From the NCBI RefSeq assembly GCF_017948485.1, contig NZ_JAFFSX010000003.1, positions 310,001 to 374,000 on the forward strand: a stretch of 64,000 nt of DNA, given 5' to 3'. This document shows, in pieces, positions 5,969 through 14,862 of the stretch (the first letter of the stretch is position 1; each line of letters opens with the position of its first letter). The DNA comes from Streptomyces sp. GESEQ-35. GTDB taxonomy: Bacteria > Actinomycetota > Actinomycetes > Streptomycetales > Streptomycetaceae. The notes under the pieces were generated by a model. The model made no database searches. It saw nothing but the letters and a program-made list of their open reading frames with translations, and was not told where the DNA came from. Made by a program: the position numbers and the translations under genes.

Positions 5969-8509
5969 ATGATCTCCACGGCAGTTGACCAGCCCCGTCC
6001 GCGTCGCAGACGTCCGGTGGCGGCGCTGCTCGGCGCCGCCGCGCTCGTGGCCGCCTCCGTCACGGTGGGCGCCGGCTCGGCGGCGCAGGCCTCCGACACC
6101 CCGAAGACGGCCCTCGGCAAGAGCGGCCAGAAGCTCACGGTCTCCGCCTCCGCGAATCTCGACCCCGACGGCGAGACGCTCCGGGTCACCGGCGAGGGCT
6201 ACGACGCGACCAAGGCCATCTACGTCGCCCTGTGCAAGGACAACGGCGACAACCGCATCCCCACCCCGTGCCTCGGCGGCGCCGACATGACCGGGGGCGG
6301 CGAGTCGTCGAAGTGGATCGTGCCCGAGGGCGACGAGTACGCGGGCGACCTCGCCGTGCTCTGGGGCGAGGGCGGCACCTTCGACGTGCAGATCGCCGTC
6401 AAGGCCAAGGACGGCGGGCTCGACTGCACCCGGGTCACCTGCTCGGTCGTCACCCGCGTCGACCACCGGAACAGCGGCGACCGCTCGCAGGACGTCCGGA
6501 TCCCGGTCGCCTTCGAGGGCCAGGATCCCGGCGGTGACGACGGCGACGGCGTGGACGCGCCTCCGGGCACCGTCAGCTATGTGAAGGCGGCCGAGTTCAC
6601 CACCGCCGGACGGCCGGTGGATCTGCTGCTGCACCCCGACTCCGGGAAGCTGTACGTCGGTTCGGAGAACATCCCGGACACCGCGGACATCGCCGAGCAG
6701 GGCCTGTACGCACTCGACGCCGGCGACGGCAAGCTGCTCAGCCATGTCGCGCAGGCCCCCGGATCCACCGGCACCCTGGCCCCCCGCGTGGCCAAGGAGA
6801 TCACCGTCCCGCTCGCCGGTGACGGGGTCGTCTTCCACTACCCGCTGCGCGGCCTGGGCCACGCCAAGGACGGCGACACGGTCGCGAAGGGCGTCTGGCT
6901 GACCGGCGCGTCGGTCACCGCCACCGGCCCCGGGACCAAGGCGTCGACGGTCCTGGTCCAGCAGGGCGCCACCCTCTCCGAGGTCGACTACGCCACCGGC
7001 ACCGCCAAGCCCGTGCTCACCCTCGACGGCGGCAGCAAGCTCGGCGTCGGCACCGCTCACGCCGCCGCCTGGTCCGGCCACGACTCCGGGAAGCTGAGCC
7101 GCATCGACACCGGCTCCTTCACCGTGACGGCCACGGCCCAACTCCCCGAGGGCTTCCTCACGTTCATCGAGCCGGACCCGGACACGGGCAACGTCTGGGT
7201 CGGCGTGGGAGACGACGTCCTGGTCTACGACGCGGACGCCAAGCTCCTGACCACTCTGGAAGGCAAGGACAGGGCGAAGGCGGCGGGCTTCGACGCGACC
7301 ACCCACCGCGCCTTCGTCCTCCGCGAGGACACCGCCGCGGAGGGCTCGGACAGCACCGGCTCCCTGGAGACGTACGACAGCACCACCTTCCGGCAGGCCG
7401 CCGCGACCGTCGCCCTCCCGGGCAGCCTCGCGGGCACCGGCGCCGCGGTGGCCGTCGCTCCCGGCGCCACCTCCGTCTATGTCACGGGCCAGGCGGAGAG
7501 CAAGGTCCTCAAGTTCGACGTCCGCGTCTCCCCCAAGGTCGTGCAGTCCCCCACGGACCAGACGGTCTCCCCGGGCGACGAGGTCACCTTCGTGGCGGCG
7601 GCCGAGGGCACCCCGGAGCCGGCCGTGCGCTGGCAGGTCAGCCCCGACGGCGGCCAGACCTGGACCGCGGTCGAGGGCGCGACGCGGAACGCGTACGCCT
7701 TCACCGCGAAGGCATCGCAGGACGGCTACCGCTACCGGGCGGAGTTCACCAACTCGGCAGGCACGACCCGCACTTCACCGGTCACGCTCACGGTCGAGGA
7801 GCCGTCGGACGGCGACGACGGCGGCGGCACGGACGAGGACCCCTCCGGCACGAAGACCGTCACCGGCCCCGAAGGACAGAAGCTCACCGTCACCCCGGTC
7901 AACAACCTCGCCACCGAGGACCAGACCCTGAAGATCACCGGCTCCGGGTACGACACCGACAAGGGCATCTACGTCGCCCTGTGCGTCGACAACGGCGCCG
8001 GCGAACTCCCCACGCCCTGCATCGGCGGCGTCGACATGTCCGGCACCTCCCACTCCTCCGCCTGGATCTCCTCCAACCCGCCGGACTACGGCGAGGACCT
8101 GGCGATCCCCTACGGCACCGGCGGCACCTTCGAGGTCGAGCTCACCGTCGACGCCGAGGACGAGTACACCGACTGCTTCGAGGCGACGTGCGTCCTGGCC
8201 ACCCGCGCCGACCACACCCTCTCCGGCGACCGCACCCAGGACGTGAAGGTCCCGGTCAGCTTCGTCGGCCAGGACCCGGTGGACACGGACGACGGCGACA
8301 CGGGCGGGTCGGGCGGCACGTCGGGCACGGGCGGCACGGCCTCCTCCGGTTCTTCCGGCACCTCCGGCTCCTCCGGTTCCACACCCACGGCCTCGGGCGG
8401 CGGCAGCCTCGCCTCCACCGGCGTCACGGTCCTCTCCGTCGCCGCACTCGCGGCCACGCTGCTCGGCGCGGGCTGGGTGGCCTACCGCCGGGGTCGCACG
8501 ACCGACTAG
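5969..8509 (+). CDS. Large LAXTG sortase-anchored protein: two Ig-like iron-locus domains flanking a beta-propeller
   Basis: An 846-aa protein. Order: signal peptide (1-35); first Ig-like domain (about 45-185; CX11C, CX4C, TRVDH); a seven-bladed-propeller-like region (about 195-515) with strands such as GKLYVGSENIP and GNVWVGVGDDVLVYD; an immunoglobulin-type domain (about 520-610, VRWQVSPDGGQTWTAVEG); a second Ig-like domain (about 630-760; CX11C, CX4C, TRADH); a Gly/Ser/Thr linker; LASTG (814-818), a hydrophobic stretch and YRRGR. It is probably linked to the wall by class E sortase. The repeated domain is shared with the two neighbouring genes. ATG 5969 follows GAGGAA. Likely a receptor in iron or haem capture. 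Confidence 0.8.
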   Translation: MISTAVDQPRPRRRRPVAALLGAAALVAASVTVGAGSAAQASDTPKTALGKSGQKLTVSASANLDPDGETLRVTGEGYDATKAIYVALCKDNGDNRIPTPCLGGADMTGGGESSKWIVPEGDEYAGDLAVLWGEGGTFDVQIAVKAKDGGLDCTRVTCSVVTRVDHRNSGDRSQDVRIPVAFEGQDPGGDDGDGVDAPPGTVSYVKAAEFTTAGRPVDLLLHPDSGKLYVGSENIPDTADIAEQGLYALDAGDGKLLSHVAQAPGSTGTLAPRVAKEITVPLAGDGVVFHYPLRGLGHAKDGDTVAKGVWLTGASVTATGPGTKASTVLVQQGATLSEVDYATGTAKPVLTLDGGSKLGVGTAHAAAWSGHDSGKLSRIDTGSFTVTATAQLPEGFLTFIEPDPDTGNVWVGVGDDVLVYDADAKLLTTLEGKDRAKAAGFDATTHRAFVLREDTAAEGSDSTGSLETYDSTTFRQAAATVALPGSLAGTGAAVAVAPGATSVYVTGQAESKVLKFDVRVSPKVVQSPTDQTVSPGDEVTFVAAAEGTPEPAVRWQVSPDGGQTWTAVEGATRNAYAFTAKASQDGYRYRAEFTNSAGTTRTSPVTLTVEEPSDGDDGGGTDEDPSGTKTVTGPEGQKLTVTPVNNLATEDQTLKITGSGYDTDKGIYVALCVDNGAGELPTPCIGGVDMSGTSHSSAWISSNPPDYGEDLAIPYGTGGTFEVELTVDAEDEYTDCFEATCVLATRADHTLSGDRTQDVKVPVSFVGQDPVDTDDGDTGGSGGTSGTGGTASSGSSGTSGSSGSTPTASGGGSLASTGVTVLSVAALAATLLGAGWVAYRRGRTTD

Positions 8510-8574
8510 CCACCCCGGAATCCTGTCCTCCCCCAGCACTGCCCATTCAGTCGATATCGGCGATAATCGGAAGC

Positions 8575-8940
8575 ATGAGTACGGCAGCGTTTGAGGTAGC
8601 AGCCACGGCGAGTGACGTACTGAACGTGATAGGCGCCTTCGCCGGAGGCCTGCTCATCGCCGGTGCCCTGGTCTGGGCCGTGCAGTTCGGCATGCGGGTC
8701 AGGGACCAGGAGTCCCCACGGCCTCGCCCGGATGAACAACCCCACCTTCCCGACACCGGCCCGGTCCGTGAGACCCGGGAGATGCGGGAGCCGGACGAGG
8801 TCCCCCGGTCGGAGCGGGAGCGGCTCCTGCCGCACGAGCTCCACCACTCGGGCAGCAAGCGAGGAGACGACCAGCACCGCAAGCGCTGGCTGCCAGGATC
8901 GAGCGGCGGCTTCGGAAGCGGCGGCCTGGGCCACCGCTGA
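8575..8940 (+). CDS. DUF6479-family membrane protein
   Basis: A 121-aa protein with one N-terminal TM segment (about 15-35, VLNVIGAFAGGLLIAGALVW), a short basic stop-transfer region and a charged, Pro/Arg/Glu-rich cytoplasmic tail (RPRPDEQPHLPDTG, REMREPDEVPRS). This is the shape and sequence style of DUF6479, a Streptomyces family without known function. Confidence 0.65.
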   Translation: MSTAAFEVAATASDVLNVIGAFAGGLLIAGALVWAVQFGMRVRDQESPRPRPDEQPHLPDTGPVRETREMREPDEVPRSERERLLPHELHHSGSKRGDDQHRKRWLPGSSGGFGSGGLGHR

Positions 8941-9096
8941 CCGCCTGAAAAGGGGCTGTGACGTGAGGTAAGCGGCTCCGGCGAAGTCGGCTGCGGATGG
9001 GCGGCGCCGAAAAGAGGCCGGGCCGATCGGGCGATGTTGACGTGCGGGAGCCGAAGGGCGGTCCTTCACTGGGAGGCACCGACCCTTGGAGGCGAC

Positions 9097-9981
9097 ATGG
9101 CCCTCATGTCCCTGGCCCTCGCCGGGACACTCGCCGTCACCGCTCTTGCCGCTCCCGACCGGGCCGCGCCGGCCGTCAGCTGTACGTCCGGCAAGGCGGG
9201 CCTCGCCGCGAAGCTGCGCAGGGAGCTCACGGCCGCGCTGGCGGACCGTGGCGGCACCGTCGCGATCGGCCTGCGCGACCGCAGGACGAACACGACGTGC
9301 ACGCTGCGCCCGTACAGACGCTTCGACTCGGCGAGCATCGTCAAGGTCACGCTCCTGGCGACCCTGCTGTGGGATGCGGAACGCAAGGACCGCTATCTGA
9401 CGGACTGGGAGGAGTCCCTGGCGTGGTCGATGATCACGAAGTCGAGCAACAAGGCGACGGGCACGCTGTGGAGCCGGGTGGGGGTGAACAAGGTCCGGTC
9501 GTTCCTCAAAGAGGCCGGGATGACGCAGACCGTCCCCGGTTCGTACGGCTACTGGGGCCTGACCCGCATCACGGTCCGCGATGAACAGCGCCTGCTGGCC
9601 CTGCTCACGAGGGAGAACCCGCTCCTGGGCGCCGACGCCCGCGCCGCCATCCTCAGGCTGATGAACCAGGTCACCGACACCCAACGCTGGGGCACCCCGG
9701 CCGGCGCCCCCGCCGGCGTCTCCGTGCACGTAAAGAACGGCTGGCTGCCGCGCGCCACGCACGGCTGGCGGGTCCACAGCACCGGCGTGTTCCGGGGGAA
9801 CCGCCGCACCTACACGATCACCGTGCTCACCGAGGGCAACCACACCAAGACGTACGGCGTGAACACCATCCAGTCCGTCGCCCGCGCCATCCACGACAAC
9901 CTCAACCCCGAGTCGCGCACGGCGGAGCTCCACACCCCGCCGGCCCCGGCCGAGGTGATCCCCCCGCTGCCGCCCGGCTGA
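9097..9981 (+). CDS. Secreted beta-lactamase-fold serine hydrolase
   Basis: A 294-aa protein with an N-terminal signal sequence (LALAGTLAVTALAAPDRAAPA). The penicillin-binding fold motifs are visible: SIVK (SxxK with the nucleophile), SSN in KSSNKATGTLW, and KNG in place of KTG in VHVKNGWLPR. Class A enzymes usually carry an Glu-166 loop, which I cannot place here, so a lactamase or D,D-peptidase activity is unproven. The start at 9097 has GGAGG at ideal spacing. Confidence 0.75.
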   Translation: MALMSLALAGTLAVTALAAPDRAAPAVSCTSGKAGLAAKLRRELTAALADRGGTVAIGLRDRRTNTTCTLRPYRRFDSASIVKVTLLATLLWDAERKDRYLTDWEESLAWSMITKSSNKATGTLWSRVGVNKVRSFLKEAGMTQTVPGSYGYWGLTRITVRDEQRLLALLTRENPLLGADARAAILRLMNQVTDTQRWGTPAGAPAGVSVHVKNGWLPRATHGWRVHSTGVFRGNRRTYTITVLTEGNHTKTYGVNTIQSVARAIHDNLNPESRTAELHTPPAPAEVIPPLPPG

Positions 9982-10018
9982 CGCCGGCTCCTCCGGGCGA
10001 GGCACCTGACCATCCCTT

Positions 10019-10066
10019 TACGAAGCGTCGTCAAGCCTTACGAAGTCCATACGAAGCCTTACGAAG
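10019..10066 (+). promoter_or_regulatory. Array of four TACGAAG heptamers
   Basis: TACGAAG occurs at 10019, 10039, 10050 and 10060; the last three are 11 and 10 bases apart, about one helical turn. It lies upstream of the DUF4142 gene and could be a set of regulator contacts. No known factor was matched. Confidence 0.45.
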
Positions 10067-10092
10067 TCAAAAGGCGCCGCCCGCCCCCGCAC

Positions 10093-10130
10093 CCGTACTC
10101 CCGTACGCACGACCGCGTACGGGAGTGCGG
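10093..10130 (+). other. Leader hairpin upstream of the DUF4142 gene
   Basis: A 16-bp stem with one mismatch (10093-10108 with 10115-10130) and loop ACGACC. It ends 12 bases before the AGGAGG of the next gene, leaving no room for a promoter between, so it is probably in that gene's 5' leader rather than a terminator for the previous gene. Confidence 0.5.
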
Positions 10131-10152
10131 ACGCCGGCCGCCAGGAGGAACG

Positions 10153-10872
10153 GTGCGATTGTCGCGGAACGCCATGGGGACGCTCTTCATCGGCGGAGCC
10201 CTGAGCCTGACCCTGGCCGCGCTCGCCTACCCGGGGATGCTCGGCCTCCAGACCGTCTCCAGCTCGGGGGACCGGATCATCGCGCAGACCTCGGCGGGGC
10301 CGCTGACGGAGTCGGACCGGGACTTCGTGGTGAAGGTGCGGGCGGCGGGGCTGTGGGAGTACCCGGTGGGGCAGATGGCGCTGGAGAAGGGCACGACCAA
10401 GGCGGTCGTCACCGCCGGGGAGCATCTGATCGACGGACACGCCGGACTCGACGCCGCGGTCCGCAAGATCGCGCCCGAGCTGGGCATCGCGATCCCCAAC
10501 CAGCCGAGCCCGCAGCAGCAGGGCTTCGTCGCGACGCTCCAGTCCGACACCGGCAAGCAGTTCGACAGCGACATGGCCAACATCCTGCGGGTGACGCACG
10601 GCCAGATCTTCAACACCATCGCGAAGATCCGCGCCACCACCAAGAACTCGCTGGTGCGCCAACTCGCCGACCAGGCCAATGACACCGTCCTGGACCATAT
10701 GACGGTCATGGAGAAGACCGGCCTGGTCAACTTCGACCAGGTCCTCTTCCAGGAGACCACCCCGCCCAAGCTCCCCGCCGACGACATGACCCCGCCGCCC
10801 CCGGCTCCGGGCCAGTCCCAGGTGGTCCTCACCCCGCCGGCGACCAGCTCACCCGAGCCGACGACGGGGTGA
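10153..10872 (+). CDS. DUF4142 secreted or membrane-attached protein
   Basis: A 239-aa protein from a GTG start with AGGAGG six bases upstream of a good spacing. An N-terminal hydrophobic segment (LFIGGALSLTLAALAYPGMLG) precedes the four-helix DUF4142 region: SDRDFVVKVRAAGLWEYPVGQMAL, VVTAGEHLIDGHAGLD, then late helices ending VLDHMTVMEKTGLVNFDQVLF. A Pro-rich tail closes it. DUF4142 is a ferritin-like helical bundle family of unknown role. Confidence 0.8.
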   Translation: MRLSRNAMGTLFIGGALSLTLAALAYPGMLGLQTVSSSGDRIIAQTSAGPLTESDRDFVVKVRAAGLWEYPVGQMALEKGTTKAVVTAGEHLIDGHAGLDAAVRKIAPELGIAIPNQPSPQQQGFVATLQSDTGKQFDSDMANILRVTHGQIFNTIAKIRATTKNSLVRQLADQANDTVLDHMTVMEKTGLVNFDQVLFQETTPPKLPADDMTPPPPAPGQSQVVLTPPATSSPEPTTG

Positions 10873-10882
10873 CGCACCAGGG

Positions 10883-12526
10883 CTACGCCAGCCAGACCGT
10901 CGTATCCGGCCCGATCCGTCCGTCGTCGAGCGGCGCGCTGCTCAGCAGCACCTCACCCGGCGGCAACGGCACCGCCGTACCGGACAGGTTGGCGACACAC
11001 CGCCAGCCGTCGCCGCGGGCGAAGGCCAGGACGCCGGGCGGGGAGTCCTCCGCCCAGCTCAGCTCCTCCCCGGCGAGCAGCTTGCGGCGCAGCCTGAGGG
11101 CCCTGCGGTAGAGCTCCAGGGTCGAGCCCTCGACACCGTCCTGGGCCTCGACGGCGTACGACGCGAAGCGCGCCGGCTGCGGCAGCCAGGCGGCCCCCGC
11201 CCCGAAGCCGTACGACGGACCGGTCGTCGTCCACGGCAGCGGCACCCGGCAGCCGTCGCGGCCCTTGGAGGTGTGGCCGGTCTGCTGCCAGACCGGGTCC
11301 TGGAGGACCTCGACGGGCAGCTCGGCGACCTCGGGCAGACCGAGTTCCTCGCCCTGGTAGACGTACGACGATCCGGGCAGCGCCAGCATGAGCAGCGTGG
11401 CCGCACGGGCGCGCCGCAGCCCGGCCGGCTCGTCGACGGTGGGGGAGGTGCCGCCCGACAGGAGCCAGGCGTTGTCGTCGGTGCCCGGCGGGAGCATCAG
11501 ACGGGAGGCATGGCGGACGACGTCGTGGTTGGAGAGCACCCAGGTGGCCGGGGCGCCCGCCGCGCGGGCCGTGGCGAGCGAGTCGACGATGACCTGCTTC
11601 AGTTCGCCGGCGTCCCAACTCGCTTGCAGATACTCGAAGTTGAAGGCCTGGCCGAGTTCGTCCGGGCGGGCGTACCGGGCTCGGCGGGCGCCCGGGACCC
11701 AGGCCTCGGCGACCGCCATCCGGGGCGGAACGTAGGCGTCGAGGATCTTGCGCCAGTCGCGGTAGATCTCGTGGACCTCGTCGCGGTCGTAGAAGGGGTG
11801 GGTGCCGGGGGCGAAACGCGGGAGCGCGTCCTCGGCGCTGAGTTCGGGCTCGCCGAGGTCGCGCAGCGGTTCGCTCAGGTCCTTGGCGAGGGCGTGCGCG
11901 ACGTCCACCCGGAAGCCGTCGACGCCTCGGTCGGACCAGAAGCGCAGGGTGGTGCGGAAGTCGGCGCGGACCTCCTCGTTGTCCCAGTTGAGGTCGGGCT
12001 GCTCGGGGGTGAACAGGTGCAGGTACCACTGGCCGTCGGGGACGCGTCGCCACGCGCTGCCGCCGAACACGGACTGCCAGTCGGTGGGCGGCAGTTCACC
12101 CTTGGCGCCCTTGCCGTCGCGGAAGACGTACCGTTCGCGGGCCGGCGAGCCGGGCCCGGCGTGCAGCGCCTCCCGGAACCAGACGTGCTGCTGGGAGGTG
12201 TGGTTCGGGACGATGTCGACCATCACCTTCAGGCCCAGCCGGTGGGCCTCGTCGACCATGGCGTCGAAGTCGTCGAGGGTACCGAGGCGGGGGTCGACAT
12301 CGCGGTAGTCGGCGACGTCGTAGCCGCCGTCGGCGAGTTCGGAGGGGTAGAAGGGGCTCAGCCACAGGGCGTCGACGCCCAGGGCGGCGAGGTGGGTCAG
12401 GCGCTGGGTGATGCCCTTCAGGTCACCGAGCCCGTCGCCGTCTGCGTCGGCGAAGCTGCGCGGATAGACCTGGTAGACGACGGCCTGACGCCACCAGTTG
12501 GGGTCGCGGGACGAGAGATCGGGCAC
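10883..12526 (-). CDS. GH13 alpha-glucosidase (oligo-1,6-glucosidase type)
   Basis: A 547-aa cytoplasmic enzyme that hydrolyses alpha-glucosidic bonds of maltose- or isomaltose-type sugars. Visible GH13 regions: VVYQVYPRSFADADGDG, DIVPNHTS (region I), GFRVDVAHAL with the nucleophile Asp (II), MAVAEAWVPG with the acid/base Glu (III), and LSNHDVVRH (IV). The GTG start at 12526 is chosen because AGGAG lies just upstream; longer in-frame starts lack one. The 3' end meets the DUF4142 gene tail to tail. Confidence 0.9.
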   Translation of the reverse strand: MPDLSSRDPNWWRQAVVYQVYPRSFADADGDGLGDLKGITQRLTHLAALGVDALWLSPFYPSELADGGYDVADYRDVDPRLGTLDDFDAMVDEAHRLGLKVMVDIVPNHTSQQHVWFREALHAGPGSPARERYVFRDGKGAKGELPPTDWQSVFGGSAWRRVPDGQWYLHLFTPEQPDLNWDNEEVRADFRTTLRFWSDRGVDGFRVDVAHALAKDLSEPLRDLGEPELSAEDALPRFAPGTHPFYDRDEVHEIYRDWRKILDAYVPPRMAVAEAWVPGARRARYARPDELGQAFNFEYLQASWDAGELKQVIVDSLATARAAGAPATWVLSNHDVVRHASRLMLPPGTDDNAWLLSGGTSPTVDEPAGLRRARAATLLMLALPGSSYVYQGEELGLPEVAELPVEVLQDPVWQQTGHTSKGRDGCRVPLPWTTTGPSYGFGAGAAWLPQPARFASYAVEAQDGVEGSTLELYRRALRLRRKLLAGEELSWAEDSPPGVLAFARGDGWRCVANLSGTAVPLPPGEVLLSSAPLDDGRIGPDTTVWLA

Positions 12527-12845
12527 GCGGTCTCCTCTGCGGTGCGGTGGAGCGACAGGAAAATCCCTGTCCAGATCGCCTGAAAAGTGAACCACCGGGC
12601 GGTTGCGTCGGGCGTGGAGTGATGCATTCCTTGTGTGACGGAAATGTGATGACGCTTGAACTTCCTTTGTATCTCCGCAGGTTGACAGCGTTCGACGGCA
12701 CGACGAGCATGGTGCTCACTGTGGCGCATGTGACCGATGGGCCCAGTGTTTTATCTACGACCATTCCGCCCCGGCACAGCCGGCGGCATCGCGCTGCCCT
12801 CCACGCTCTGTGCCCGGGTCTGCTCACGCCAAGATGGGGATCCGC
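12527..12845. promoter_or_regulatory. Divergent promoter region between the glucosidase and surface-protein genes
   Basis: 319 bases without a gene, less GC-rich than its flanks. It must contain the promoters for the minus-strand glucosidase and the plus-strand LAETG protein. A TTGACA lies at about 12683 but no convincing -10 partner was found. No clear operator palindrome was identified. Confidence 0.4.
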
Positions 12846-13760
12846 ATGTCCATAGCGAGACGTGTCACCGCGCGCCGCCTGCTGACCACGGGCGCCGCGT
12901 CGCTCGTCCTCTGCGCCGCCACCGTCGCCTCCGCCTCCGGCGCCTGGGCGCACGGCACGCCCGGCGGCGACGGCTGGAAGTCCGGCGGCGCCTACCAGCC
13001 CGGCACCGGCGCGGGTACGGAGACCGAGACCGACCGCTGCCAGTTCTCGCTCGACGGCACGAACTTCTACGACTCGGTGAAGGTCGACGACCAGAACCTG
13101 AAGCCCACCGACGACGGCAAGGTGCACATCTCCGTCCGCACCGCCGGCGACGCCACCACCTGCACCGCCTCGCTCGCCTCCTACCTCGCCCACGGCGCCA
13201 CCTTCGCCACCTCCGGCGAGCAGGTCTTCATCGACTTCGACACCGTGACCGCCAAGCCGGGCCAGACCGACACCCTCGACATCGCGGTGCCGGACGCGGG
13301 CTGCTTCGCGCAGATCGACCTCTACCGGGGCGCGGTCAAGTACGACGGCGAAGACCCGGACATCGGCGACGGCTTCGAACACGGCGACCTGCCCAAGGGC
13401 CCGGACCGCCCGGTCATCAAGGACAAGCTGATCGCGGCCTGGAACGGCGGCACGAAGGACTGCACGACGCTGCCTTCGGAGCCCCCGGCCGAGTCCACCC
13501 CGCCGGCCGAGTCCACCCCGCCGGCGGAGGAGACGACACCTCCGGCGGAGGAGACGGAGCCGCCGTCCGAGACCCCGTCCACCCCGACCGCCTCGGAGTC
13601 GACCACGGCCCCCGCCGCCACCCCGAACGGCGGCGGCGACGACCTCGCCGAAACCGGCGGCAGCAGCGCCACCATGCCGATCGCCATCGGCGCGACGGTC
13701 CTGCTGGCAGGCGGCGCGGGAATGGTGGTCCTGACACGCCGCCGCCGCACAACGAACTAG
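12846..13760 (+). CDS. LAETG sortase-dependent surface protein
   Basis: A 304-aa protein: signal peptide (1-34, SASGAWA), a beta-rich domain with four cysteines (RCQFSLDGTNFYDSVKV, TTCTASLASYLAHG, AGCFAQIDLYRG, KDCTTLP), a Pro/Glu/Thr-rich wall-spanning stretch with repeated PAESTPPAE units, then LAETG (267-271), a hydrophobic segment and RRRR. RefSeq uses the name LAETG motif-containing sortase-dependent surface protein for such sequences. It should be covalently attached to peptidoglycan by sortase E. The start could be ATG 12834 or 12846. Confidence 0.8.
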   Translation: MSIARRVTARRLLTTGAASLVLCAATVASASGAWAHGTPGGDGWKSGGAYQPGTGAGTETETDRCQFSLDGTNFYDSVKVDDQNLKPTDDGKVHISVRTAGDATTCTASLASYLAHGATFATSGEQVFIDFDTVTAKPGQTDTLDIAVPDAGCFAQIDLYRGAVKYDGEDPDIGDGFEHGDLPKGPDRPVIKDKLIAAWNGGTKDCTTLPSEPPAESTPPAESTPPAEETTPPAEETEPPSETPSTPTASESTTAPAATPNGGGDDLAETGGSSATMPIAIGATVLLAGGAGMVVLTRRRRTTN

Positions 13761-13770
13761 GGGCAGCCAT

Positions 13771-13824
13771 AGCGCCCCTTTAGGGGCGCGGGGAACTGCG
13801 CGACCAGCCCCCACAAGCCCGCAG
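13771..13824 (+). repeat. Intergenic repeat copy B
   Basis: AGCGCCCCTTTAGGGGCGC hairpin followed by GGGGAACTGCGCGACCAGCC and CCCGCAGAC. It lies between convergent genes, where it could act as a terminator. Confidence 0.85.
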
Positions 13825-13836
13825 ACAAAAAACCGA

Positions 13837-14796
13837 CTAACGCTCGACGGTCGAGAGGTACAGCTTCACGTACCTCTCGACATCGACGTCCAACGCCACA
13901 TCCACCAGCGCCTGTTCACGCACCCCGACGTGGATCTCGGACTCACCGTGACGCGGACGCCGGTCAACGATCGTCTGCCCCCGCCCGGGCCCCGCGGCAA
14001 GGCCAACCTCAACAGGCAACAACTCCGTACGGATCCCCGCCGGATCAACAACCGCACACACCGCCCCGGCGTCGCCCAGACCCCCCGTCGGGGTGGGATC
14101 CCCGGACGCGTCCGGATCCCGGTGCGCAAGCAACTCACCGGCCATCCAGAGCGCCGGCTCCGAACTTCCCCGCAGCCGCTGGACGTCCGCCGCCGGGACA
14201 AGAACCCGCTGGAACACATCCAGGCCGTACATCGTGATCGGCACCCCCGCGGTGAGCAGGATCGCCGCCGCCTCCGGGTCGTGCCACACGTTGAACTCCG
14301 CGACCGGCGTGGCGTTCCCCGTCGCCACCGCGCCGCCCATGAACACGATCCGCTCGATGTTGCGGACCACCTCCGGGTGGGTCCGCAGGAGCAGCGCGAT
14401 GTTGGTGAGGGGCGCGGTGGGGACGAGGGTCACCGGCCTCGGCGAGGCGAGGATCTCCCGCCTCAGCAGAGTCACCGCGTCCACGTCGACCGGGGCACGG
14501 GTGGGCGCGGGCAGCCCGAGGTCGGCCATCCCGTCCTCCCCGTGGACGTGCCGGGCCGTCCGCACGGCCTCGATCAACGGCCGCTCGGCGCCGCGTGCGA
14601 CGGGGATGTCCGGGGCGCCCGCCTGCTCCAGCACGGTGAGCGTGTTGCGTACGACCCCTTCGACATCGGTGTTCCCGGCCACACAGGTGATCGCCCGCAG
14701 GTCGATTCCCGGGTGGCGTACGGCGAACAGCAGGGCCAGGGCGTCGTCGACACCGGTGTCGCAGTCGATGATCACGGGTATGGGCTGACCGGTCAC
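13837..14796 (-). CDS. Inosine/uridine-preferring nucleoside hydrolase
   Basis: A 319-aa enzyme that cleaves the N-glycosidic bond of ribonucleosides for salvage. The N-terminal calcium-binding signature DCDTGVDDALAL is intact, followed by TCVAGNTDVEG, TLVPTAPLTNIALLLRTHPEV and the second metal-site region EFNVWHDPEAA. GTG 14796 is chosen because AGAGGAG lies eight bases before it. No signal peptide, so cytoplasmic. It lies 66 bases downstream of the threonyl-tRNA synthetase paralogue on the same strand. Confidence 0.85.
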   Translation of the reverse strand: MTGQPIPVIIDCDTGVDDALALLFAVRHPGIDLRAITCVAGNTDVEGVVRNTLTVLEQAGAPDIPVARGAERPLIEAVRTARHVHGEDGMADLGLPAPTRAPVDVDAVTLLRREILASPRPVTLVPTAPLTNIALLLRTHPEVVRNIERIVFMGGAVATGNATPVAEFNVWHDPEAAAILLTAGVPITMYGLDVFQRVLVPAADVQRLRGSSEPALWMAGELLAHRDPDASGDPTPTGGLGDAGAVCAVVDPAGIRTELLPVEVGLAAGPGRGQTIVDRRPRHGESEIHVGVREQALVDVALDVDVERYVKLYLSTVER

Positions 14797-14862
14797 GTCG
14801 GCGCTCCTCTTTCCACGTTCCGCTTCCGCGTAAGTCACTGTCGAACACTGTCGAAAATGACC

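Noticed and set aside
10093..10130. Hairpin as terminator of the beta-lactamase-fold gene
   Set aside because: It ends 12 bases before the next ribosome-binding site, leaving no space for a promoter, so a leader element fits better.
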